Shown: positions 16,392 to 24,512 of the stretch, piece by piece
Position numbering within the stretch: position 1 is the first letter of the stretch
Layout of the letters: each line of letters begins with the position of its first letter
Origin: Ramlibacter sp.
GTDB lineage: Bacteria; Pseudomonadota; Gammaproteobacteria; Burkholderiales; Burkholderiaceae_C
DNA length: 36,028 nucleotides
Direction of reading: 5' to 3'
NCBI GenBank assembly: GCA_022844525.1
Contig: JALHLO010000007.1
Location: forward strand, 1 to 36,028
Program-made: the position numbers and the translations under genes
The notes under the pieces: model-generated
The model's database searches: none
Seen by the model: only the letters and a program-made list of their open reading frames with translations
What the model was told of the DNA's origin: nothing

Positions 16392-16730
16392 CTATGCTCC
16401 TTCGTTTGGCAGCGGATCCACCTTGACCACCCAGTACGGGCGGGCGACCGAGGGCAGGTCCGCCTTGTTGACACCGCGGAGTTCCACGGTGTTGTTCTCG
16501 GTACCGGTCACCCGGCCGAATTTCTGGAAGGCGAGCACGTGGAAGCGCTCCGGCGGGAACGGCAGCGTCACGAGCACGTTCACCTTCTGTCCTTGCGCCT
16601 GCCGCACCGCGGGCGCGACCTTGCCCGGCGCCGCGAGACTGAGCCACGCCTGCCATGCGATCCCCGCCACCAGGGCCGCCAGCAGGATGCGGCCGCGGGT
16701 GTCGTTCGCGATCGCGCGCAGGAGCTTCAT
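16392..16730 (-). CDS. Unrecognised 112-residue membrane-anchored protein in the ABC operon
   Basis: I do not recognise a family. The protein has a basic N terminus (MKLLRAIANDTRGR), one hydrophobic helix at about residues 15-33, and then about 78 residues likely to face the periplasm. These contain a beta-rich stretch VNVLVTLPFPPERFHV, then FGRVTGTENNTVELRGV and YWVVKVDPLPNE. There is no lipobox and no cysteine in the mature part. Its ATG (16730) overlaps the ATPase stop codon by ATGA, and its stop is two bases from the binding-protein start. Codon use is like that of its neighbours and the frame is intact, so I regard it as a real gene. An accessory role with the binding protein or permeases is a guess from position. 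Confidence 0.72.
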   Translation of the reverse strand: MKLLRAIANDTRGRILLAALVAGIAWQAWLSLAAPGKVAPAVRQAQGQKVNVLVTLPFPPERFHVLAFQKFGRVTGTENNTVELRGVNKADLPSVARPYWVVKVDPLPNEGA

Positions 16731-17485
16731 GCGGAGCGCACCAGCTGCAGCACTTCGGCCGACAAGGCCTTGAAGGCACTGTCTTCCATCAAGGTGTCCC
16801 AGTGGCGCGGCCGCGGCAGGTCTATGGCGACCTCCTTCAGCACCGTGCCCTTGGACAGCACGATCACGCGATCCGCCAGGAACACGGCCTCGCCGACGTC
16901 GTGCGTGATGAACAGGATCGTCGGCCGGCGCTCTTCCCAGATGCGGGTGAGCTCCTCCTGCAGGGTCATGCGCGTCTGCGCGTCGACGCTGGCGAAGGGC
17001 TCGTCCATCAGCAGGATCTCGGGGTTGTTCGCGAGCGCCCGCACGACGCCGACGCGCTGCTGCATGCCGCCCGAGAGTTCGTTCGGGTAGCGCTCCGCGG
17101 CATGGCCGAGGCCGGCGAGCTCGAGGTACTCGCGCGCGATGCGGTCGCACTCGGCCTTGGGCAGGCCGCGCATCTTCGGCCCGAAGCCCACGTTGTCCAG
17201 CACCGTCTTCCAGGGGAAGAGCGCGAACGACTGGAACACCACGCCGCGCTCGGGGCCGGGGCCCTGCACCGGCTTGCCATCCAGCAGGATGTCGCCGCCG
17301 GTGTGCCCCAGGAAACCGGCGATCATGTTGAGGATGGTCGTCTTGCCGCAGCCGGAGGGACCCACCACGGCGACGAACTCGCCGGGCTCCACGCGGAAGG
17401 ACACGTCGCGGACGGCGGCCACTTCCCTGCCGGAGTAAGGGTCGAAGTAGGTCTTGGCCAGGTGATTCAGGGTCAGGTTCTTCAT
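16727..17485 (-). CDS. NitT/TauT-type ABC transporter ATP-binding protein
   Basis: This 252-residue ATPase of the SsuB/TauB/NrtD group has Walker A GPSGCGKTT (42-50), Q loop VFQSFALFPW, signature LSGGMQQ (137-143), Walker B ILLMDEP (157-163) and switch His in ITHDV. The VFQSFALFPWKTVLDNV segment is typical of nitrate/sulfonate/taurine systems. Its start overlaps the stop of the second permease and its own stop overlaps the next gene, so translation of the whole operon seems coupled. One ATPase gene serves two permease genes, so it presumably acts as a homodimer under a permease heterodimer. Confidence 0.92.
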   Translation of the reverse strand: MKNLTLNHLAKTYFDPYSGREVAAVRDVSFRVEPGEFVAVVGPSGCGKTTILNMIAGFLGHTGGDILLDGKPVQGPGPERGVVFQSFALFPWKTVLDNVGFGPKMRGLPKAECDRIAREYLELAGLGHAAERYPNELSGGMQQRVGVVRALANNPEILLMDEPFASVDAQTRMTLQEELTRIWEERRPTILFITHDVGEAVFLADRVIVLSKGTVLKEVAIDLPRPRHWDTLMEDSAFKALSAEVLQLVRSA

Positions 17486-18297
17486 CGCTGCACGTTCACC
17501 AGTCCCCAGCGCTCGCCGGTAGCCTTTTCGATCGGCGCCAGCACCCAGCCGTCGACCACCCACCACAACAGGCCGAGCACGACCATGCCGACCAGGATCT
17601 CCACGACGGAGCCCGCGCGCCGGGCGTCGAACATCATGAAGCCGATGCCGCTCGTGCCGACCACGATCTCGGTGGCGATCAACGCGCGCCAGCCGAAGCC
17701 GAGCCCGTTGCGCAAGCCGGTCATGATGTTCGGCAGCGCGCCGGGCAGCACCACGTGCCAGATGACACCGGCACGGGACGCCCCCAGGCTGAGCGCCGCG
17801 CGCGAGAGGACCTCCGGCACGGACCGCACGCCGAGCGCGGTGTTGAGGACGACCGGGAACAGCACGGTGTAGACGATGACGACCGTCATCGTCGTCAGGC
17901 TGAACCCGAACCAGACCAGCAGGATGGGCAGCCAGGCGATGTCGCCGATCGCCTGGAAGAACAGGAGCAGCGGCCAGGCGAGCTTGCGTGCCCGCTCGCT
18001 CAGGCCCACCAGCAGGCCGAGCGGAATGCCCAGCGCCATGCCGACGCCGGCGCCCCACAGCAGGCGCACGATGCTGTCCTGCAGGTACTCGGGCAGGATG
18101 CCCTTGTGGATCAGCGAGCCGAATGCGCGGACGACGTCCACGGGGCCCGGCAGGAAAGCGCGCGGGAACGTGCCCGCCTCGACGACGGCGGCCCACAGCA
18201 GCACCACGGGGATGAAGGGGACGACGGATGCGATGGCCGGAAAGCGCGAGGTCGTGCGCACGTACCAGCCCCAGGCGGATTGCGCGGCGCGGATCAT
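17482..18297 (-). CDS. NitT/TauT-type ABC transporter permease 2
   Basis: The 271-residue permease has about six membrane helices and the characteristic ALSLGASRAGVIWHVVLPGALPNIM-type EAA loop, followed by GLRNGLGFGWRALIATEIV. It is a paralogue of the permease encoded just upstream: both end in nearly the same way (APIEKATGERWGLV here, APLERATIERWGLV there) and share the central helices. Start and stop overlap the flanking genes by four bases. A heterodimeric pore with its paralogue is the simplest reading. Confidence 0.9.
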   Translation of the reverse strand: MIRAAQSAWGWYVRTTSRFPAIASVVPFIPVVLLWAAVVEAGTFPRAFLPGPVDVVRAFGSLIHKGILPEYLQDSIVRLLWGAGVGMALGIPLGLLVGLSERARKLAWPLLLFFQAIGDIAWLPILLVWFGFSLTTMTVVIVYTVLFPVVLNTALGVRSVPEVLSRAALSLGASRAGVIWHVVLPGALPNIMTGLRNGLGFGWRALIATEIVVGTSGIGFMMFDARRAGSVVEILVGMVVLGLLWWVVDGWVLAPIEKATGERWGLVNVQR

Positions 18298-19112
18298 GAG
18301 CGCACCACCAGTCCCCAGCGCTCGATCGTGGCGCGTTCGAGCGGCGCGAGCAGCAGCCGGTCCAGCATCAGCCAGAGCAGCCCGATCACGATCATCCCGA
18401 ACACGATGACTTCGGTGCGGTAGAAGTCGCGCGCGACGAACAGCATGTAGCCCAGCCCGACGTTGGTGGCGATCATCTCGGCGGCGATCAGGCCGCGCCA
18501 CGCGAAGCCCAGGCCCGTGCGGATGCCGGTGACGATATTGGGCAGGGCGCCGGGGAGGATCACCTCGTACAGCATCGCCCAGGGGCCCGCGCCCAGCGAT
18601 GCGGCCGCGCGCCGCAGCTGGAGCGGGATGCTGCTCACGCCGAGGAGGGTGTTGTAGGCCACCACGAAGAACACGGCGTTGAAGATCACGAACGTGATGG
18701 CGCCGAAACCGTAGCCGAACCACAGCGTCGCGATCGGGATCCACGCGATGCCCGCGAGCACCGAGAAGAAGCGCAGCAGCGGCGTGAAGAAGGTCGATAC
18801 CGCGCGACTCAGGCCCATGGCAATGCCGAGCGGGATGCTCAGGACGAGCGCGAGCACCGTTCCCACGGCGACGCGTCCGAGGCTGGCGCCTATGTGCCGC
18901 ACCAGCGACCCGTCCAGCAGCGCCTCCCAGCCGGCGCGCGCCACGGCCCCGACGCTCGGGAAGATGCGGGGATTGACGTCGAACGCGCGCACGAGGACTT
19001 CCCACAGCACGACGAGGGCGACCAGCGGTGCAATGAACATGGCCGCGGCCGACACGCGCGAAGCCCTGGCCGGCCGCACGCCGGGGCTGGGAACCAGGAC
19101 CGCGCTAGGCAT
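18294..19112 (-). CDS. NitT/TauT-type ABC transporter permease 1
   Basis: This 272-residue permease is the first gene of the minus-strand operon. It has an N-terminal helix at about 22-42 (AAAMFIAPLVALVVLWEVLV), five further helices, and the EAA-type loop AASLGAGPWAMLYEVILPGALPN. Resemblance to the next permease is clear along the length, which points to an old tandem duplication with divergence. The promoter should lie in 19113-19228, shared with the divergent GntR gene, where a palindromic operator candidate is found. Confidence 0.9.
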   Translation of the reverse strand: MPSAVLVPSPGVRPARASRVSAAAMFIAPLVALVVLWEVLVRAFDVNPRIFPSVGAVARAGWEALLDGSLVRHIGASLGRVAVGTVLALVLSIPLGIAMGLSRAVSTFFTPLLRFFSVLAGIAWIPIATLWFGYGFGAITFVIFNAVFFVVAYNTLLGVSSIPLQLRRAAASLGAGPWAMLYEVILPGALPNIVTGIRTGLGFAWRGLIAAEMIATNVGLGYMLFVARDFYRTEVIVFGMIVIGLLWLMLDRLLLAPLERATIERWGLVVRS

Positions 19113-19175
19113 GGCACACCTGCGCCCGCGAAGGGGAAATCATGTTCTCGATGGGGGTCTCGATTTGCGAGGCAA

Positions 19176-19197
19176 GATATCAGATACCAGACACTGG
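19176..19197. promoter_or_regulatory. Candidate operator between the ABC operon and its GntR regulator
   Basis: GATATC-A-GATACC at 19176-19188 reads GGTATCTGATATC on the other strand, an imperfect palindrome of G(A/T)TATC-like half-sites. It is joined to CCAG-ACA-CTGG at 19187-19197. It lies about 65 bases before the ABC operon start and 31 before the GntR start, so one protein could control both directions. No convincing -35/-10 pair could be fixed. Confidence 0.4.
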
Positions 19198-19228
19198 CGG
19201 CACGCGGGTTTGTGCGTAAGATGGATCC

Positions 19229-19912
19229 ATGCACGCCGACGACTCGCAACTCGAACGCCCGCGCTCGCTCACGGAGCTGGCCGAGGAGCGCATCCGCAGC
19301 CTGATCGTCACCGGCGCGTTCGCGCTGGGCGAGCAGCTGTCGGAGGTGCAGCTGGCCAGCCGGCTCGGCATCAGCAAGACGCCGGTGCGTGAAGCACTGC
19401 TGCGGCTGCGGCACGGCGGGCTGGTCGAGATCCACGCGCAGCGCGGCACGTTCGTCTTCACGCTGGACGAGGCGGGCGTCGACCAGGTGTGCCAGTTCCG
19501 CACGGTCATCGAATGCGAGGCGCTGGCGGAGGCGATGAAGCGCCGGCGGGCGCAACTGCTGCAGGCGCTGGACCGCTGCATGGCCGACCTGGAGCGAGCG
19601 GCGGCGAAGGGCCAGCTGCGCGAGTTCCCGCGCCTGGACACGGAGTTCCACAACGCGCTGGTGCGCAGCTGCGACAACGCGTACCTGAAGACCGCGCACG
19701 AACTCGTGGCGTCGCAAGTCGCTGCGCTGCGGTACCGGCTGGCCACCCACAGCGCCGACGTCCTTCATTGCCAGGGGGAGCACGCCAAACTGGTGGCGGC
19801 CGTGCGGGAGGGCGATGCCCGCAAGGCGCGCGCGCTCCTCAAGGCGCACATCCAGAGCACGCGCGAAAGCTACCTGCTCGCCTGCCGCGAACCGGTGGCT
19901 GCCGCGGCGTAG
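19229..19912 (+). CDS. GntR-family transcriptional regulator (FCD domain)
   Basis: The 227-residue regulator has a winged helix-turn-helix at about residues 12-78 (EQLSEVQLASRLGISKTPVREALLRL, then AQRGTFVFTL). A shorter FCD ligand domain of the VanR type follows, with His/Asp ligands in DTEFHNALV, QGEHAKLV and LKAHIQ. It is transcribed away from the NitT/TauT-type operon with 116 bases between them, the standard arrangement for a local repressor that responds to the transported compound or a product of the SDR/cupin pair. It is not closely similar to the FadR-type regulator at 7208. Confidence 0.9.
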   Translation: MHADDSQLERPRSLTELAEERIRSLIVTGAFALGEQLSEVQLASRLGISKTPVREALLRLRHGGLVEIHAQRGTFVFTLDEAGVDQVCQFRTVIECEALAEAMKRRRAQLLQALDRCMADLERAAAKGQLREFPRLDTEFHNALVRSCDNAYLKTAHELVASQVAALRYRLATHSADVLHCQGEHAKLVAAVREGDARKARALLKAHIQSTRESYLLACREPVAAAA

Positions 19913-20002
19913 GCGCTCGAAAAGCGCATCCTGCTCCGGCGGGCGCCTCACCGCTCCCGCAGCGGCCGCGCCAGTTCGCCCGGGTCCGCCGGCTTCACCA
20001 AG

Positions 20003-20031
20003 CGGTGGCAGCTAGCGCGCCTGCGCCACCG
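20003..20031. terminator. Hairpin between convergent GntR and LysR genes
   Basis: CGGTGGC at 20003-20009 pairs with GCCACCG at 20025-20031 in the 149-base gap between the two convergent genes. The loop of 15 bases can close further through GCGC. With no T-run on either side this is a weak candidate for a two-way terminator. Nothing else is evident in 19913-20061. Confidence 0.3.
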
Positions 20032-20061
20032 TCCCCTCCCGGTTCCCCGCGCCCGTGGATC

Positions 20062-21000
20062 TCACGCCTTTTTGCCCTGCACCCACCGCGCCCCCGCCCA
20101 CCGCCGCTCCTTCACGGCCTTCCGCATGCACTCCACCAGCACTTCGATCACGCACTGAAGCGCCTCGGTCGGCTGACGGTTGCCCGAGTTGGCCAGGACG
20201 ATGCGCCTCCTGAACGTCCGGTCCGACAGCGGCGCGGCCGACAGCACTCCCCGCTCGACTTCCGCCGACACCGCGACCGCAGGCAGGATCGTCCACCCCA
20301 GCCCCGCCGCGACCAGCCCTTTCTGGACGTCCAGGGAGTTGGTTTCGGCGACCACCTGGAAGGCCAGCCCGCGCCGGGCCGCCGCCTGCTCGGTCAGGGT
20401 GCGCACGCGGTGCGGTGCACTGGGGAAGATGAAGGGATGTGCGGCGACGGTCTCGACGCGCAGCGAAGGTTGGCGCGTGAGCCCCGCGGCGGCCGGCGCG
20501 ACGGCCCACAGCTCCGCCTCGAGGAGGGGGCGGACCGTGGTCGAGGCCGGCGTCTGTTCGTAGAGCAGGGTCGCATCGACGATCCCGTTCTCGAGCCATT
20601 CCAGCAGCTGGCCGTCGTAGCCGACCAGGAGCCGCAGCCGGATGCCCGGATAGCGTTCCCGCACCGCGGCCACCAGCGCGCCGGACAGCACGGTTGCGGT
20701 GCTGGCCAGCAGGCCCAGCACCACGATGCCGCCCACCGAGCCCGCCGAGGGCGTGACCTCCGCGCGGGCCTTCTCGACCTGGTCGAGGATCTGGCGCGCG
20801 TGATCGAGCATCCGCCGCCCCGCGGGCGTGAGCTCCATGCCGCGACGCCCGCGCTCGAACAAGGTGACGCCCAGGTCCTCCTCCAGCAGCCGCAGCTGGC
20901 GGGACAGCGCGGGCTGCACGATGTTCAGGAGCGTCGCCGCCCGGGTCACGTTGCCGGTCTCCGCCACCGTCGTGAGGGCGCGCAGTTGCTTCAGGTCCAT
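20062..21000 (-). CDS. LysR-family transcriptional regulator
   Basis: The 312-residue protein has the LysR helix-turn-helix at residues 1-60 (MDLKQLRALTTVAETGNVTRAA, then QPALSRQLRLLEEDLGVTLFERGRRGMELTPAG) and a two-lobe periplasmic-binding-like effector domain from about residue 90. It diverges from the NTF2-like/Bug genes with 101 bases between the starts. LysR proteins often activate the divergent operon in response to its substrate; the effector here is unknown. Nothing in the sequence suggests inactivation. Confidence 0.92.
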   Translation of the reverse strand: MDLKQLRALTTVAETGNVTRAATLLNIVQPALSRQLRLLEEDLGVTLFERGRRGMELTPAGRRMLDHARQILDQVEKARAEVTPSAGSVGGIVVLGLLASTATVLSGALVAAVRERYPGIRLRLLVGYDGQLLEWLENGIVDATLLYEQTPASTTVRPLLEAELWAVAPAAAGLTRQPSLRVETVAAHPFIFPSAPHRVRTLTEQAAARRGLAFQVVAETNSLDVQKGLVAAGLGWTILPAVAVSAEVERGVLSAAPLSDRTFRRRIVLANSGNRQPTEALQCVIEVLVECMRKAVKERRWAGARWVQGKKA

Positions 21001-21016
21001 CGTGGCATGCCAAGGG

Positions 21017-21045
21017 TTGATTCGACGATCAGGAAATTGTATGAG
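21017..21045 (+). promoter_or_regulatory. Possible promoter of the NTF2-like/Bug operon
   Basis: TTGATT (21017-21022) and TATGAG (21040-21045) are separated by 17 bases and each match the sigma70 hexamers at four of six positions. The pair lies in the LysR-NTF2 intergenic gap, where an activator-dependent weak promoter would be expected. Confidence 0.3.
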
Positions 21046-21101
21046 ACTGGTCCAGCCATCAAAGATAGGATTGCCTCACCGTCATCCACAGGACTCCCCG
21101 T

Positions 21102-21656
21102 TTGAACTTCCAAGCCGTCCTATCGCGCGCCGAGGCGTCCACGACGTCGCTGATCGAGCAGGCGCGCCAATCCACCGATCCGCTGCGCGCCGAGCGCCTG
21201 CTGCGGCACCACCTCCACCAGCTGCTGCTGCAGGCCGGCGCCATCGGCGACGCGCTGGGCCACGAGTTCTGCACCGAGGACGTCGCGATCCACACGTTCG
21301 ATGCGCCCGCCGTGATCCGCGGGCGCTCCGCGGTCGCCGCGTACTGGGCGGAGCAATGCGGTCCGGGCGGCGTGCTGCTTTTCGACGAGCTCCGGGTCGC
21401 CGCCGATGACTGGGGCGTGCTGACCGAGCAGGTGCATCGCAATTACCGCACGGACGCGGGCGGTGCCAGCCTGGTCAGCCGCCCGGTGGCCACGGTCAAC
21501 GTGTTCGGCCCCCGGCAGCGCATCGAGGAGATCCGCATCTACCCGGCCAAGCGCGCCGACGACACCGCACTGCCGCCGGCAGAGGCGCCGGCTCCCGCGG
21601 CCGCCGCCGCCTCGCTGGCGCCGCTCATCGCGCGCACCCGGGCACTTCTTCGCTGA
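21102..21656 (+). CDS. NTF2/SnoaL-like protein 1
   Basis: This 184-residue protein has the shape of a SnoaL/NTF2-like alpha+beta cone: an N-terminal helical part, then the strand and loop pattern of DALGHEFCTEDVAIHTFDAPAVIRGRSAVAAYWAEQ. Strands with WGVLTEQVHRNYRT and IEEIRIYPAKR follow, and the tail is Ala/Pro-rich. Such folds serve as isomerases, hydratases, small oxygenase subunits or plain binding proteins, so no reaction is assigned. Translation appears to start at TTG (21102), with AGGA about 8 bases before it; no ATG or GTG is better placed. It is followed after 20 bases by a second NTF2-like gene. Confidence 0.65.
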   Translation: MNFQAVLSRAEASTTSLIEQARQSTDPLRAERLLRHHLHQLLLQAGAIGDALGHEFCTEDVAIHTFDAPAVIRGRSAVAAYWAEQCGPGGVLLFDELRVAADDWGVLTEQVHRNYRTDAGGASLVSRPVATVNVFGPRQRIEEIRIYPAKRADDTALPPAEAPAPAAAAASLAPLIARTRALLR

Positions 21657-21676
21657 GCTCACCCACCTCCCATCCC

Positions 21677-22303
21677 ATGCCCCGCATCGACACCGACTTC
21701 CGACCGCACACCTACGACGACCTGTGCGCGAGCTACGAACGCCGCCGCGCGCTGATCTCCTCGATGGCCGATCCGCGGCATCGCAGGATCGCCCGGAATT
21801 ACCTGCTGCACTCCATGCTGGAGGTGGCCGGGCGCTACGAGGAGATCCTGGCGCCCGAGCTGTCCATCCCCGAGCCGGTCTACGTGTTCCACCACAACGA
21901 GCTGGAATGCCACGGGCACGACCAGGTGCGCTCTTTCTACAAGAGCCTCACCGACACCGGTGCGAACGTGATCGTGACCACCGGCCACCGCATGGCGGTC
22001 GCCGACTGGGGCTTCGGGCTGGAGCAGGTCAGCCACTTCAACCGCGCCGGCGAGGCGATCGGGAAGCTCGGCCTGCCGCCGCTGCCGGAGGGTGACATCT
22101 ACGTGGAGCACCGGCAGACGATGCGCATCTGGCCCTACACGGCCGACGGCATCATGGCGGGCGAGACGCTCTACTACGCGCACGAGGCAAGCTATTCGCC
22201 GGTCCCGAAGGCGCTCGCGCTGACGCCCGAGGGCGCGGCCCGCGCGCTCGCTCCCCTGATCGAGGTGGCCCGGCGCGAGTACCTCGCCGAGCGGCTCGGC
22301 TGA
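21677..22303 (+). CDS. NTF2/SnoaL-like protein 2
   Basis: This 208-residue protein shows the same general architecture as its neighbour but is not a close copy. It has helices around RHRRIARNYLLHSMLEVAGRYEEIL, then YVFHHNELECHGHDQVRSFYKSL, strands in VIVTTGHRMAVADWGFGLEQVSHF and IYVEHRQTMRIWPYTADGIM, and ends in a helix. Several His residues (FHHN, CHGHD) lie where NTF2-like enzymes keep their pocket residues. It is soluble, without signal peptide. It sits between the first NTF2-like gene and a Bug receptor, so both proteins may act on the compound that receptor binds. I do not recognise a characterised family. Confidence 0.68.
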   Translation: MPRIDTDFRPHTYDDLCASYERRRALISSMADPRHRRIARNYLLHSMLEVAGRYEEILAPELSIPEPVYVFHHNELECHGHDQVRSFYKSLTDTGANVIVTTGHRMAVADWGFGLEQVSHFNRAGEAIGKLGLPPLPEGDIYVEHRQTMRIWPYTADGIMAGETLYYAHEASYSPVPKALALTPEGAARALAPLIEVARREYLAERLG

Positions 22304-22336
22304 ATGTTCGAACACAAGATTCTGGAGACAAGAAAG

Positions 22337-23317
22337 ATGAATGATTCCCAGCTGCTGTCGGGAGCCGCGATCGCGCTGTCGGCCCTCCTTTGCACCGCCG
22401 GCCCGAAGGCCGCCCATGCCCAGGGCTATCCCAGCCGCCCGATCACCGTGGTCGTGGCCCAGGCGGCCGGCGGAGGGTCCGACACCGTGACCCGCCTCTG
22501 GGCCGACTTCGCTTCGAAGAAGCTCAACCAGCCGGTGGTGGTCGAGAACAAGCCGGGCGCGGGCGGCATCCTGGCGGCGCAGCAGGTCCTGGCCAAGCCG
22601 GCCGACGGCTACACGATCTACTCGGCGGGGACGTCGTCGATGGTCATCAGCCGCTTTACCTACAAGTCGCTGCCCTTCAACGCCGAAAAGGACTTCCGCG
22701 GTATCGCGATGATGGTCCGCATCCCCTACATGCTGGTGGTCAACAAGGACAGCGGCATCAAGTCCCTGGACGACCTGAAGCGCGCGGCCCAGGCCGGCCC
22801 CGTGAACTTCGGTTCCGCCGGCGCCGGCAACGCCACCCACATCATCCCGGAGATGCTGCAGGCGCAGCTGGGCTTCAAGATGACGCACATCCCCTACAAG
22901 GGCGAGACCGCGGCGCTGTCGGCGCTGATGGCGGGCGATATCCAGGCGGTGGTCGCCGTGGTCGGAACCGCCTTGCCCTTCGCGACCTCGGGCCGCGTGA
23001 CGCCGCTGCTCGTGCTCGGCAACGAGAACGTCGCCGAGCTGCCGCAGCTGCGCACGGCCGACCAGGTCGGGCTGAAGGGATTCTCCGACCTGGTGTGGGC
23101 GACGCTGATCGGCCGCGCCGGCATCCCCGAGGAGAGCGTCCGCAAGCTGAACGAGGTCACGCAGCAGTTCCTCGCCGATCCGGACGTCCGCCAGCGCCTG
23201 CAGAAGATGAAGTTCGAGCCGATGCCCGGCCCCGCGGACGCCTATGAGACCCTGCTGGCCCGGGACACGAAGCGGATCGCCGAGGCGACCAAGGGCCTGG
23301 ACCTGGCTTCGCAGTGA
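22337..23317 (+). CDS. Bug-family (tripartite tricarboxylate transporter) substrate-binding protein
   Basis: The 326-residue periplasmic protein has a signal peptide (cleavage near residue 28, AHA/QG). The Bug hallmarks follow: YPSRPITVVVAQAAGGGSDTVTR, VVVENKPGAGGILAAQQV, ADGYTIYSAG and GSAGAGNATHIIPEML. Bug receptors bind carboxylated aromatic or aliphatic compounds and are very numerous in Burkholderiales; most lack a membrane partner next door, as here. The ATG at 22337 opens the signal peptide and follows GGAG-rich sequence; an upstream ATG at 22304 overlaps the previous stop and would add 11 residues. It lies in the LysR-linked operon. Confidence 0.9.
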   Translation: MNDSQLLSGAAIALSALLCTAGPKAAHAQGYPSRPITVVVAQAAGGGSDTVTRLWADFASKKLNQPVVVENKPGAGGILAAQQVLAKPADGYTIYSAGTSSMVISRFTYKSLPFNAEKDFRGIAMMVRIPYMLVVNKDSGIKSLDDLKRAAQAGPVNFGSAGAGNATHIIPEMLQAQLGFKMTHIPYKGETAALSALMAGDIQAVVAVVGTALPFATSGRVTPLLVLGNENVAELPQLRTADQVGLKGFSDLVWATLIGRAGIPEESVRKLNEVTQQFLADPDVRQRLQKMKFEPMPGPADAYETLLARDTKRIAEATKGLDLASQ

Positions 23318-23422
23318 GGGGCCTCGGGCCTTCCTTCAGCAGGGCCACCCCGTGGCGAGCGAGGTAGGTTTCTTCCAGGGCGCTGTCAATATCGCATGCC
23401 CCTACCCCGCCGCCCCAATTCC

Positions 23423-23452
23423 CTGACACCTCCGCTACTGCCTTCCTAGAAT
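23423..23452 (+). promoter_or_regulatory. Putative sigma70 promoter of the TRAP transporter operon
   Basis: CTGACA at 23423-23428 (five of six) and TAGAAT at 23447-23452 (five of six) are 18 bases apart, 41 bases upstream of the DctP-type gene. The rest of 23318-23492 shows no gene. Confidence 0.45.
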
Positions 23453-23492
23453 GACCCGGCGCGCCCCCCGCGCCCATTCAGGAGACAGCCGC

Positions 23493-24512
23493 ATGACCCC
23501 GCCCCCCACCCCCGGTGTCCGTCGTTCCCTCCTGGCCGCCTCCGCGCTGGTCCTCGCCTTGGGCACCCTCGCCCTGCCCGCCCGAGCGCAGCAGCAAGCC
23601 ATCACCCTCCACGGCGCCTCCCAGTTCAACGACGACCACGCCTTCACCAAGACCATGGTGAAGTTCGAGGAGCTGGTGAAGAAGTACTACGGCAAGCCCG
23701 TCAACTTCGTCCTGCACAAGAACAGCGAGCTGGGGCTGGAGAAGCAGTACTTCGAATACATGTCGCAGGGCAAGGCCGTCGACTACGCGGTGGTGTCGCC
23801 GGCGCACATGTCCACCTTCTCCAAGGCGGCACCCTTCATCGACGCGCCCTTCCTGTTCCGCGACCTCGCGCACTGGAACCAGGTGCTGGACGCCGACACC
23901 TTCAAGCCCATCGCCGACGAGATCGCGCAGCGGGCCGACGTGATGCTGATCGGCTATGCCGGCGGCGGCGTGCGCAACATCTTCTCCAACAAGCCGGCGT
24001 CCAACCTGAACGACATCAAGGCGCTCAAGGTGCGCGTGCAGGGCGCGCCGATCTGGAGCCGCGCCTTCACCGCCGTGGGCATGGCGCCCACCGTCATCGC
24101 CTACAACGAGGTCTACAACGCCATCCAGAACGGCGTGATCGCCGCCGGCGAGAACGAGGCCGCGGGCGTGGAGCAGATGAAGTTCAACGAGGTGGCACCC
24201 AACCTGCTCATGACGCAGCACGCCATCACGATCCGCCCCCTGTGCTTCTCGGGCAAGACCTTCAAGACGCTGCCGCCCGACCTGCAGCGCGCCATCGTGC
24301 GCGCGGGCAAGGAAGCCGGCGCCTACGGCCGCCAGATCGAGTCGTCCGAGGACGGCGCCAAGCTCGACGCGATGGAGAAGGCCGGCAAGTTGAAGCGCAT
24401 CGCCTTCACCGACCGCGCGAAGATGAAGGCGCTGGTGGACCCGGTGATCGCGGCCTACGCCAAGGAGATCGGGGCCGAGGCGATCTACACCAAGATCAAC
24501 GCGACCAAGTGA
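23493..24512 (+). CDS. TRAP transporter solute-binding protein (DctP type)
   Basis: The 339-residue periplasmic receptor captures an organic acid for the TRAP permease encoded next. Its signal peptide ends near residue 32 (ARA/QQ). Family features include NDDHAFTKTMVKFEELVKKYY, LGLEKQYFEYMSQGKAVDYAVVS, the substrate-carboxylate Arg region LKVRVQGAPIWSRAFTAVGMAPT and AYNEVYNAIQNGVIAAGENE. The Arg in KVRVQ corresponds to the conserved carboxylate-binding Arg of DctP proteins. GGAG lies well placed before ATG 23493, in preference to an ATG at 23451. The stop overlaps the GTG of the small permease. Confidence 0.92.
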   Translation: MTPPPTPGVRRSLLAASALVLALGTLALPARAQQQAITLHGASQFNDDHAFTKTMVKFEELVKKYYGKPVNFVLHKNSELGLEKQYFEYMSQGKAVDYAVVSPAHMSTFSKAAPFIDAPFLFRDLAHWNQVLDADTFKPIADEIAQRADVMLIGYAGGGVRNIFSNKPASNLNDIKALKVRVQGAPIWSRAFTAVGMAPTVIAYNEVYNAIQNGVIAAGENEAAGVEQMKFNEVAPNLLMTQHAITIRPLCFSGKTFKTLPPDLQRAIVRAGKEAGAYGRQIESSEDGAKLDAMEKAGKLKRIAFTDRAKMKALVDPVIAAYAKEIGAEAIYTKINATK

